Below, piece by piece: positions 50,730 through 58,302 of a stretch of DNA of 64,000 nt. Position 1 is the first letter of the stretch, and every line of letters begins with the position of its first letter. Source of the DNA: UBA4951 sp963652335 (GTDB lineage Bacteria; Bacillota_I; Bacilli_A; RFN20; CAG-826); the NCBI GenBank assembly GCA_963652335.1, contig CAVJSS010000001.1:62001-126000 (forward strand). The letters run 5' to 3'. The notes under the pieces were generated by a model. That model searched no databases and was not told the origin of the DNA. It saw only the letters and a program-made list of their open reading frames with translations. Both the position numbers and the translations under genes were made by a program.

Positions 50730-52109
50730 ATGGCAAATCTAAATGAAAAACAATTGCAATCCTTTTATGCGAGAACCAAAAACAACGACCGCGAAATATT
50801 AAACAGCGATCAATGCTCTTGCATCTTTTGCCGTCAGACTTATTCGGCCAGAGACATAAACGATTGGGTCTCAAACGAAGATGGGACTTTGAATGCCATC
50901 TGCCCCATATGCGGGATGGAAACCGTGATAGGAGATAGGAAGCAAGGGAAGATAAGCCATGAGGACCTTAAAGAAATCAACCTTAGGTTTTTCGGCGAAG
51001 ATTATATGCAGAAAAATCCTGAAGCCCTATTGAAATATGTATTAAGGTATAAGGATGGCGAAATAAGCAGGAAGCGCGAAAACGAGAATTTATTCAAGCA
51101 TTATCTGACTTTATTGGCTGATGACGGAGACCCGCTGGCCACGTATTTATTGGGGAACGTATTCCTCTATGGGACCAAATGGACAAAGAAAGATCCACAA
51201 ACCGCTTTATCGTTATTCACGAAGCCATGTTTGAAGACAAACCAACATGCTATGACGCAAATAGGCCAGCTTCTTCAATCCGGTTATCTTAAAACCGTCG
51301 ATGACAAAAAAGCTTTGGAATATTATTCGAAAGCCATGGCTTTAAATGATGAGCTTGCAACCATGAAATTCGCCGATTGCTATTTCCATGGTTTGGGAGT
51401 GGAACCGGACTATGATCTCGCAAGAATCATTTACCTTGGCCTTTGGTCCTGCGCTTTTCAGGTTTGGATGATGAACGAAGGCAAAAATTGCGAGATATTC
51501 GGAGACCTTTGCTATCGCCTAGGCGAGGGCTATGAGCATGGCATTGGAACCGAAAAACTTCCAAGGGCGGCCCTAAGATCTTATTTATTGGCCGATTATG
51601 CCTTTTCTTTGAAAGAAATTGATAGAGGTTACCATCGCGATTTGATGCGGAATGCCAAATTGGTCAAAGAAAAAATAAAGATGTATGCCGAGCAAATGGG
51701 CTATAAAAAAGGTAAGCCAATCGGAGACTTCGATACTTTGTCAGATTCCATGCTTTGCTCTAACGGAATGATGCCTCCTGGGCAAAAATACACATTGCAT
51801 ATAGAAGACTATGACGAATTGTCTGGAGAACTGCATTTCGCCATATTCTCGCCCAAAAGACAATTCATCGTCGATATCGCAAACCTTTATGCCGGATTCG
51901 TTCCGTGCCGTACTTGGTGGCGAGGATATGGAAAAATCATCGAATCCGCAGATGAAGATTCCGAATTCAACACGATTCGATTCGAAGAAAACGATTGCAT
52001 ATTCCTTAATGTGACCGAGGATGGGGAAAACGTTGTTTTGCATTTGGAATATTTGGACGAACCAGATAATGAGGAAGCGAAAAAAACTCTGGAGGATAAT
52101 ATGGCTTAA
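50730..52109 (+). CDS. Zinc-ribbon and Sel1-repeat protein, function unknown
   Basis: 459 aa. N-terminal zinc ribbon: CSCIFCRQTY and ICPICGMETV form two CxxC pairs near residues 28-33 and 57-62. The middle (about 110-300) contains Sel1-type helical repeats: GDPLATYLLGNVFLYG, DPQTALSLFTKP, KALEYYSKAMALNDELATMKFADCYFHGLGVEPDYDLA, YRLGEGYEHGIGTEKLPRAAL. The C-terminal part is mixed and unassigned. Such proteins often act as scaffolds for protein contacts. Its stop shares one base with the ABC transporter start (TAATG), so it may be coupled to the exporter genes. Confidence 0.75.
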   Translation: MANLNEKQLQSFYARTKNNDREILNSDQCSCIFCRQTYSARDINDWVSNEDGTLNAICPICGMETVIGDRKQGKISHEDLKEINLRFFGEDYMQKNPEALLKYVLRYKDGEISRKRENENLFKHYLTLLADDGDPLATYLLGNVFLYGTKWTKKDPQTALSLFTKPCLKTNQHAMTQIGQLLQSGYLKTVDDKKALEYYSKAMALNDELATMKFADCYFHGLGVEPDYDLARIIYLGLWSCAFQVWMMNEGKNCEIFGDLCYRLGEGYEHGIGTEKLPRAALRSYLLADYAFSLKEIDRGYHRDLMRNAKLVKEKIKMYAEQMGYKKGKPIGDFDTLSDSMLCSNGMMPPGQKYTLHIEDYDELSGELHFAIFSPKRQFIVDIANLYAGFVPCRTWWRGYGKIIESADEDSEFNTIRFEENDCIFLNVTEDGENVVLHLEYLDEPDNEEAKKTLEDNMA

Positions 52110-53830
52110 TGAAAGCTCTCACACCTTTGAAAAAATATAAGTGGAAGGTAGTTGCCGCTCCCGCTTTGAAGATAATCGAATGCTTGATCCAATTGGCGAC
52201 GCCTTTTTTGGTTAGATACATGATAGATGTCGGCATAGGAGAAGACGGAAATGGCAAAGGAGTTCCCTACGTTTTGAAATTGGGGGCCGTTCTTTTGGCA
52301 CTTTCCATCGTGGCTTTCGGTGTCACGATGATCGCCCAATATTTGGCTGCGAGAGTATCGGCTGATTATGCCTATGATCTTCGAAAAGAACTATATTGTC
52401 GTTTCCTTTCTCTAAAAGAGAGCGATTTGGAAAAATTTGGCAAAAACAAAGCGATGACGATTTTCACGTCCGATGTAAACGCCATGCAAAACGGGGTCAT
52501 GATGTTTATGCGTCTTATATTAAGACCTCCTTTTTTGGTCATTGGCGCCGTTATCCTTTCTTTCGTGATCGCTCCGCTTGGCGGATATATCGTTTTGGGA
52601 GCTGCGGTATTGTCAAGTGCGATAATCGCTTTGGTCATCTTCCTTTCTCCAAAACGTTACGCGGCAGTCCAATCCGATTTGGATGAAATAACCGATATCG
52701 GTTCCGATATATTGACTGGCGCAAGACCAATCAGAGCCTTCTCAACCAGAGAAAAGGAAGCCGAAAGATTTTCCAAGGCCAATAGTTCATATAAAAAGCA
52801 TGGCATAAAAGTCAATTTGATGAACGCTTTGATCAACCCATTCACCTTCCTTTTTATCAATGCCGGCATCGTTTTGATTGCCTACTTCGGTGGCCTTAAA
52901 CTCAATGATGGGAGTCTCACATCTGGCCAATTGGCTTCTTTGATTTCCTATCTCACTTTGCTTTTAAGCGCCATCATCATGTTTTCGAGGATGATAGTTT
53001 CAATCAACAAGGCATCCACTTCCAACAAAAGAATCAATTCGTTCCTATCGATACCTGTCAGAGAAGAAAAATTAGTGGTTCCTGAATTCGAAAATAATAG
53101 AGACCTTATCCGTTTTGATGACGTTTCGTTTTCTTATTCAGAGACTTCAGCTCCGGCTTTGAAACATATAAATTTCGTGATTCCGAAGAATGCCACGGTA
53201 GGAATAATCGGAGGCACTGGTTCTGGCAAATCGACCTTATTGTCTTTGATTGAAAAAACCTATGAAGTCAAGGAAGGGAAACTTTATTATGAAGGCGTCG
53301 ATTACAGTCTCGTTCCTTCTTCCTATATCAGAGATCATATAAGTTACGTTTCCCAAAAGCCATCTTTGTTTGCCGGAACGATCAAATCGAATCTTTTGAT
53401 CGCCAACAAAAACGCAAGCGATGAAGAACTTATCGAAGCTCTGAAAAAAGCTCAGGCTTGGGAATATGTTTCCAAATATGAGGACAAATTGGACCATGAA
53501 GTCGAAGAAGCCGGCAGGAATTTATCTGGCGGACAAAAACAAAGATTGTTGTTGGCCAGAGCTTTCATTAGAAAAGCGGATCTGCTTTTGCTTGATGATT
53601 CGATGTCGGCATTGGATTATCTAAGCGAAAAGAAAGTCAGAACCGCAATAAAAGGATTGGATGGAGTTGCCAAAGTATTCGTTTCCCAACGCGTTACTTC
53701 CTTAATGGATGTGGACATCATTTACGTCATGGACAAAGGCGAGATCGTCGATTTCGGGAAACATGACGAATTGATGGGCCGTTGTTCGATTTACAAAGAG
53801 ATTTACGAAATGCAGGTGAAGTCAAAATGA
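52109..53830 (+). CDS. ABC exporter half-transporter, first subunit (degenerate Walker B)
   Basis: 573 aa: six-TM exporter domain (about 1-315) and ATPase domain with Walker A GGTGSGKSTLL, signature LSGGQKQRLL and Walker B LLLLDDSMSALD. The catalytic Glu after Walker B Asp is Asp here (DDSMSALD), the hallmark of the degenerate subunit in heterodimeric exporters such as BmrCD/LmrCD. Substrates of such pumps are drugs or peptides; unresolved here. It shares one base with the upstream gene and overlaps the second subunit by 4 nt (ATGA). Confidence 0.93.
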   Translation: MKALTPLKKYKWKVVAAPALKIIECLIQLATPFLVRYMIDVGIGEDGNGKGVPYVLKLGAVLLALSIVAFGVTMIAQYLAARVSADYAYDLRKELYCRFLSLKESDLEKFGKNKAMTIFTSDVNAMQNGVMMFMRLILRPPFLVIGAVILSFVIAPLGGYIVLGAAVLSSAIIALVIFLSPKRYAAVQSDLDEITDIGSDILTGARPIRAFSTREKEAERFSKANSSYKKHGIKVNLMNALINPFTFLFINAGIVLIAYFGGLKLNDGSLTSGQLASLISYLTLLLSAIIMFSRMIVSINKASTSNKRINSFLSIPVREEKLVVPEFENNRDLIRFDDVSFSYSETSAPALKHINFVIPKNATVGIIGGTGSGKSTLLSLIEKTYEVKEGKLYYEGVDYSLVPSSYIRDHISYVSQKPSLFAGTIKSNLLIANKNASDEELIEALKKAQAWEYVSKYEDKLDHEVEEAGRNLSGGQKQRLLLARAFIRKADLLLLDDSMSALDYLSEKKVRTAIKGLDGVAKVFVSQRVTSLMDVDIIYVMDKGEIVDFGKHDELMGRCSIYKEIYEMQVKSK

Positions 53831-55572
53831 GAAATAAATTAATCATGCTCAATCGTTATCTTAAAGGATCGAAAAAGGGTTTGGTCCTAGCTTTTATAAT
53901 GGCGGTTGTTTCGACTTTCGCCAAATTGATGATCCCTTTTATTGCCGGGCGTCTTATAAATGGTGCTATCGACGGGAAAATCGCTTCTGACAATCTTTCG
54001 TTAAGTATCATATTGATGAGCGTTTGTCTCGTTGTTGGGACTGCGACTAGATATGGCTTCGATGCCTTATGTGGCAAATTGGCCCAAGAAGTCGGCGCAA
54101 GGATTCGAAAGGAAGTAGTCGGCTCCTATCTTAATGTTCCAATATCGTATTTGGATACCCATGCTGAAGGAGATTTGCTGCTTCGTTTGCTGAATGACAC
54201 GGAAAACGTTCAGCAGGGCCTTATCGTCGGAGGCGCCACGTTTTTCGATGGCGTTGTGGCTATCTTGGTCACGATGGTCATGATGTTTACCTTGAACTGG
54301 CTGCTTGGCTTGGCAGTGGTCGTGCTGACCCCTTTGTCTCTTTTGACTTCTCGATTCGTTTCCAAATTCAACGCCAAGCATTTCAAAGGCCAAGCCAAAA
54401 ACGCCGGCAAGATGTCTGGATTCGTTTCGGAGTCTTTGACCAATTCCCAAACCATCCAAAATCTGAATCTGTTCAACGAAAGAAAAAAAGGGTTCGACGA
54501 GATTTCCGATGTTTATAGAAAAGACGTATTTAAGGCCTCGATGGGTGCTTCGATCATCAATCCGTCCACCCGTTTGGTGAATGGTATCATCAATGCTATC
54601 CTCATCACTCTTGGGGCCGTTATAATCACGGCGAATTGGAATTTGGGAATCACTTTCGGAGTTGGCGATTTGACGGCTTTCTTGGTCTATGCCTCAAATT
54701 ATATGGAGCCCTTCAATTCGGTCAGCGACGTCATCGCCGAATTGTCTTTCGCTTTTGCTTCATTGGAAAGAATAGATACGCTCATCAACCAAAATAAAGT
54801 CGATAGAAGCGGGCTGAAATTAGAAGAAGGAATAGAAGATATCCATTCAGAAAGCCTTGATTTTGGTTACGTTCCGGAAACCCTTGTTTTGAAAAACGTC
54901 AACATGGACCTCCCGAAAGGAAAAAGAATCGCTTTGGTTGGTCCAACGGGGTGTGGGAAAACAACCCTCATTCAAGTCTTGATGAAATTCTATGACCCTA
55001 ATTCAGGCGATTTCTTTTGGAATGGGAAAGCCAGCCAAGAAATAAGCAGCGATACCATCTGCGATAAAGTAGGCATGGTCTTGCAAAATACTTGGATTTT
55101 CCATGGGACCGTCAAGGAAAACATCGCTTACGGTAATCCAAACGCTTCCGATGAAGATGTTACAGAAGCGGCCAAGGCAGCCTTGGCTCATGAAATGATA
55201 ATGCGTTTGCCAAATGGCTACGACACCATCATATCCGACGCTTCTGGCTTATCGGCTGGCGAAAAGCAACTATTATGCGTCGCTCGCGTTTTCTGCAGAA
55301 AACCGGAAATAATCGTATTGGATGAAGCGACTTCCAACATCGATATCCGTACCGAATCCATTTTGAATAATTCTTTCGACAATCTGATGAAAGGCAAAAC
55401 CAGTTTGGTCGTAGCTCATAGATTGAGCACGATAGTCGCCTCCGATAAGATCTATTATTTAAAGGACGGCGAAATACTGGAAAGCGGTACACATCAAGAG
55501 CTTCTTATGAAGCGTGGATATTATTATGAGCTCTATATGTCGCAGTTCGTTCATGAAGGCGATATGAAATAA
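53827..55572 (+). CDS. ABC exporter half-transporter, second subunit
   Basis: 581 aa: six-TM domain followed by an ATPase domain with Walker A GPTGCGKTTLI, Q-loop VLQNTWIFHG, signature LSAGEKQLL, and Walker B IIVLDEATSNID with the catalytic Glu intact. The signature differs from LSGGQ (second Gly to Ala, Gln to Glu-Lys), the complement of the degenerate Walker B in subunit one, so one of the two ATP sites should be the weakly hydrolysing site. ATG 53827 overlaps the first subunit stop by 4 nt, with GGTGAAG upstream; an earlier in-frame ATG is inside the first gene. Its last 68 bp overlap the convergent GNAT gene. Confidence 0.94.
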   Translation: MRNKLIMLNRYLKGSKKGLVLAFIMAVVSTFAKLMIPFIAGRLINGAIDGKIASDNLSLSIILMSVCLVVGTATRYGFDALCGKLAQEVGARIRKEVVGSYLNVPISYLDTHAEGDLLLRLLNDTENVQQGLIVGGATFFDGVVAILVTMVMMFTLNWLLGLAVVVLTPLSLLTSRFVSKFNAKHFKGQAKNAGKMSGFVSESLTNSQTIQNLNLFNERKKGFDEISDVYRKDVFKASMGASIINPSTRLVNGIINAILITLGAVIITANWNLGITFGVGDLTAFLVYASNYMEPFNSVSDVIAELSFAFASLERIDTLINQNKVDRSGLKLEEGIEDIHSESLDFGYVPETLVLKNVNMDLPKGKRIALVGPTGCGKTTLIQVLMKFYDPNSGDFFWNGKASQEISSDTICDKVGMVLQNTWIFHGTVKENIAYGNPNASDEDVTEAAKAALAHEMIMRLPNGYDTIISDASGLSAGEKQLLCVARVFCRKPEIIVLDEATSNIDIRTESILNNSFDNLMKGKTSLVVAHRLSTIVASDKIYYLKDGEILESGTHQELLMKRGYYYELYMSQFVHEGDMK

Positions 55573-56086
55573 GGACGAGTCTTTTTGGATCGTGGTCCTC
55601 TAATTCGATATATCCCCTTGCCAAACATCCCAATGCTCTAACGAAGGCCAACGCGCCTTTGTTTTCTTTGATTAAGGCAGTTATCACCAAGCCATTCCTA
55701 TATTGATCGGCAATAGAAAAAAACAACGACTTTCCTATCCCTTTTCTTTGATAGAATGGATCAACCATTATTTGCTCTATAATGACATGCTCTTCTTCTT
55801 TGTTAGGTTTAGTCTGAATAAGCAAATCGGTTTCCTTTTCACTGCTTCGGCTTTCGGGGAAGAAAAAAGAGGATATGGAATGATTGATTATTGCGTAGGC
55901 CAATATTCTGCCTTTTTCTAGCAAAATCTTCATTCTGCCTTCTTTGATTGAATTTAGCTGATATTCTTGGTCAATCGTCTTGTCTAAAGCGTTCTTCCCA
56001 TATTCCATTTCGATTGATGAAGATGCTCTTCTGAATAGACGGCAGATGTTTTCGAATTCGCTTTCCTTCGCAGTTCTTAAAGTCAT
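55505..56086 (-). CDS. GNAT family N-acetyltransferase
   Basis: 193 aa. The acetyl-CoA-binding motif is IIEQIMVDPFYQRKGIGKSLFFSIADQY (Q/RxxGxG/A: QRKGIG near 124-129), followed by ENKGALAFVRALGC. Substrate unknown. Start: ATG 56086 is 7 nt after TAGAAT (minus 56094-56099); the long frame upstream of it is antisense to vsr. The natural GNAT end would be near VLISYRLHER; the final residues run 68 bp into the ABC exporter gene, so the stop is unusually late. Confidence 0.82.
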   Translation of the reverse strand: MTLRTAKESEFENICRLFRRASSSIEMEYGKNALDKTIDQEYQLNSIKEGRMKILLEKGRILAYAIINHSISSFFFPESRSSEKETDLLIQTKPNKEEEHVIIEQIMVDPFYQRKGIGKSLFFSIADQYRNGLVITALIKENKGALAFVRALGCLARGYIELEDHDPKRLVLISYRLHERTATYRAHNNIHAS

Positions 56087-56119
56087 TTGGCAAATTCTAG
56101 CATAAAATAGGCATTGGTT

Positions 56120-56545
56120 ATGAAAGAGCGCAGCCAAGAAACGATAAACTACACGATGTCGAGGATCAGAGGAAAGAACACCAGCATCGAAATGAAAATA
56201 AGAAAAGAACTTCATAAGAGAGGCATTCGTTATAGGTGCAATTCGAAATATATCTTTGGCCATCCCGATATCTCGATGAAGAAATATAAAGTGGCGATTT
56301 TCTGCGATTCGGAATTTTGGCATGGTTACAACTTTGATGAAAACAAATCGAAAATCCATAAAAACGAGGCTTATTGGATAAAGAAAATCGAAAGGAACAT
56401 CGAACGAGACAAGGAAGTGAACGAATATCTTTTAAGCCACAGCTACACGGTAATCAGGTTTTGGGGAAACGAGATAAACAAAGATCCAGCTATCTGCGTC
56501 GATAAAATAGAAGAGGCGCTTGTCTTAAAAGGGTATCGAAAATAA
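56120..56545 (+). CDS. vsr: Very short patch repair endonuclease (Vsr)
   Basis: 141 aa. Vsr nicks DNA at T:G mismatches arising from deamination of 5-methylcytosine. Motifs: TMSRIRGKNTSIEMKIRKELHKRGIRYRCN (DNA-binding start), FGHPDISMKKYKVAIFCDSEFWHG with the catalytic Asp of GHPD and the FWHG loop, and the C-terminal RFWGNEINKD. A TTG at 56114 is 5 nt after the -10-like TAAAAT and is an alternative start; ATG 56120 is preferred. No cytosine methyltransferase partner is in the window. The gap to the divergent GNAT gene is 33 bp. Confidence 0.92.
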   Translation: MKERSQETINYTMSRIRGKNTSIEMKIRKELHKRGIRYRCNSKYIFGHPDISMKKYKVAIFCDSEFWHGYNFDENKSKIHKNEAYWIKKIERNIERDKEVNEYLLSHSYTVIRFWGNEINKDPAICVDKIEEALVLKGYRK

Positions 56546-56565
56546 AAACGGCCGTGCAGCCGTTT
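56541..56565 (-). terminator. Terminator between convergent vsr and membrane-protein gene
   Basis: AAACGGC-cgtgca-GCCGTTT stem; the minus strand has TTTTTATTTT after it, so it mainly ends the gene at 56582-57046. Confidence 0.85.
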
Positions 56566-56581
56566 AAATGACTTCGTTTTC

Positions 56582-57046
56582 TTAGTCCTGTTTGCGTTTG
56601 CCAAGATAGATGGACAAAGCGGAGATTATAAGGATCAATAAATTGAAAATGATGCAAACGATGAATCCGGAGCCGAATTCCAAAGCGGTGGAGCCGGAAT
56701 TGATGACGAATGAGTTGGCGGCGCAATAAAGCTCCCTGGAGAAAAGCAAAAGGATGGCGTTAGTCAAGCTCATCGCGCCAATGAACAAGTCCAAGCACAT
56801 ACGGGTTGTCTTTTTGTTGAAACAAGCTACAGCCGAAACCAAAACGATCAAAATCTCGAAGATGAACACGACGATAAGGCCAGGAACGGCATTGGTTGCT
56901 TTTTCTTCAGAACCGAACATTATTTGAAAACAGGTTCCGCGGGCGAGTTCTTCAAAGCCAGGCGCCATAGCACAAAGGATGGCGACCAAAGCAAAGACGG
57001 CTGCTATTATAGGCAAGGCGATAGAGGCTGAATTTTTCTTCTTCAT
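56582..57046 (-). CDS. Four-TM membrane protein, function unknown
   Basis: 154 aa with hydrophobic segments at about 8-27, 52-75, 84-104 and 120-148 and a basic C-terminus (GKRKQD). A loop between TM1 and TM2 carries CFQIMFGSEEKATN. It has the same plan and some shared positions (MFG loop, E-x-x-I/V-LVxAVA in TM2, GxxIV/C.IIF.LL in TM4) as the protein at 23902-24390, so they may be paralogues. Start ATG 57046 has GGAGT upstream; TTGCTC, 17 bp, TATAGT form its promoter, whose spacer holds a palindrome. Confidence 0.75.
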   Translation of the reverse strand: MKKKNSASIALPIIAAVFALVAILCAMAPGFEELARGTCFQIMFGSEEKATNAVPGLIVVFIFEILIVLVSAVACFNKKTTRMCLDLFIGAMSLTNAILLLFSRELYCAANSFVINSGSTALEFGSGFIVCIIFNLLILIISALSIYLGKRKQD

Positions 57047-57074
57047 AAACGTACTCCGTTGATATGCATTGTTA

Positions 57075-57103
57075 ACTATACCCTTCACTTGAAAAGTGAG
57101 CAA
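57075..57103 (-). promoter_or_regulatory. Promoter with palindrome in the spacer
   Basis: Minus strand: TTGCTC (57098-57103), 17-bp spacer, TATAGT (57075-57080). A perfect TCACTT-gaa-AAGTGA palindrome (57085-57099) fills the spacer; operator-like. Confidence 0.6.
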
Positions 57104-57119
57104 CAATCACTTTATTAGA

Positions 57120-57155
57120 TTATGTTTGCCAAACATAAGGATTATTTTGCATAAT
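57120..57155 (+). promoter_or_regulatory. Promoter with palindrome over its -35
   Basis: TTGCCA (57126-57131), 18-bp spacer, CATAAT (57150-57155) with an upstream TG (extended -10), then 6 nt to ATG 57162. The -35 is inside the palindrome TTATGTTT-gcc-AAACATAA (57120-57138). Confidence 0.6.
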
Positions 57156-57161
57156 ATAGCC

Positions 57162-58271
57162 ATGAAGACAAAGAACCTGCTATTTTCGGTTGTCCCGCTT
57201 TTATCTTTGATCGGGCTATCCGCCTGCGATGAGACAGCAAGCGATTCAGACAAAAAGACCTATTGCTATACCGTCAATTTCTTTGATGATTCAGAAACGC
57301 CTAAACAAGTTGGCTATGCCTATGTTTGGGAGGGTGAAAAGGCGACTATCAAGAAAATGGATAATTCCGATGTTTATGATTATGAATCCCATTCCGGCAA
57401 AGCCGTCGCTCCAGGCACCAAAGACGTATTTTCCTCTTGGAAAGGAACTTACGATGAGACCAAGCTTAACAGAAAAGGAGAGACAATCATCGGAGAAGTC
57501 GATTTAAGCAATATTCAAAACGATTGTAATGTGTACGCTCATTTCGAAAATGAACCACTTTCCTACAAAGTTTCATTCAAAAACGGATCCTCGATTTATA
57601 CAAATTACGATGGAGCCACATTTGAGTGGGGAACCTTCGCAAGCCTTCCGGAGACTGACCCAACGACAGATGAAGAATGGGGCTATGACACGTCTTTGAA
57701 AGGATATTCGTTCGGAAGTTCGACAAACGATCTTCTAACCAAAGCCAACGCCAGCAAAGCCCGATTTCTTTATGGGGAAGGAACCCCTGCCACTTCGGAT
57801 TTGTTCGATATGGAGGGAAACAAAGCGATAGCCACTCCTGGCTCCCTTTATGAAGATACTACAAATATGGATTTCTATGCTTATTCCGGATCGTGGGTTC
57901 GGATCGGCAATTTCAAGTCAGCCACGCATCCAATCGTTACTTATATAAGCAATTTCAATCATGAATTAAAGCAATTCACCGTGAATTTCTATAAGAATTC
58001 TTCGAAGGCGGAAAGGGATTTGATCGGCTCCCTTCAATTGGATTATGCAAGCAAAGTCCATTTCGACAACGAATCGAAAACCATAACCGGCATTTCAAAA
58101 GGCGAACCCGTCTCATTGGATTTTTCTTCTTATATAACTGACTACTACCAATATTGGTATGGCTGTTATTCAAGCGATCTCTCGGTCCCAAGCAAATATA
58201 GAGGGCAAGAAGTCGGATATCGTCAGGATGTCCCTATTGCGGCCGATACAAGTTTCTGGCCGATTTATTGA
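57162..58271 (+). CDS. Lipoprotein with beta-rich repeats
   Basis: 369 aa. Signal peptide with lipobox GLSAC (Cys near residue 25). The mature protein has three units that resemble Listeria/Bacteroides-type InlB B-repeats: KTYCYTVNFFDDSETPKQVGYAYVWEGEKATIKK, LSYKVSFKNGSSIYTNYDGATFEWGTFASLP and KQFTVNFYKNSSKAERDLIGSLQLDYASKVHF. Each starts with a hydrophobic strand like YTVNFF/YKVSFK/FTVNFY. This fits a surface-exposed adhesin-like or binding protein; the ligand is unknown. Leaderless promoter with an operator-like palindrome over its -35. Confidence 0.78.
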   Translation: MKTKNLLFSVVPLLSLIGLSACDETASDSDKKTYCYTVNFFDDSETPKQVGYAYVWEGEKATIKKMDNSDVYDYESHSGKAVAPGTKDVFSSWKGTYDETKLNRKGETIIGEVDLSNIQNDCNVYAHFENEPLSYKVSFKNGSSIYTNYDGATFEWGTFASLPETDPTTDEEWGYDTSLKGYSFGSSTNDLLTKANASKARFLYGEGTPATSDLFDMEGNKAIATPGSLYEDTTNMDFYAYSGSWVRIGNFKSATHPIVTYISNFNHELKQFTVNFYKNSSKAERDLIGSLQLDYASKVHFDNESKTITGISKGEPVSLDFSSYITDYYQYWYGCYSSDLSVPSKYRGQEVGYRQDVPIAADTSFWPIY

Positions 58272-58276
58272 TTGGA

Positions 58277-58302
58277 GAGCGAGCGTCAATCGTTCGTTTT
58301 TT
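58277..58302 (+). terminator. Terminator of the lipoprotein gene, overlapping the convergent gene end
   Basis: GAGCGA-gcgtcaa-TCGTTC-g followed by TTTTTT. The hairpin covers the last codons of the minus-strand MFS gene. Confidence 0.8.

Noticed and set aside
56087..56359. A 91-residue N-terminal extension of the GNAT protein
   Set aside because: It lies antisense to vsr and before the leaderless promoter; it lacks sensible protein features.
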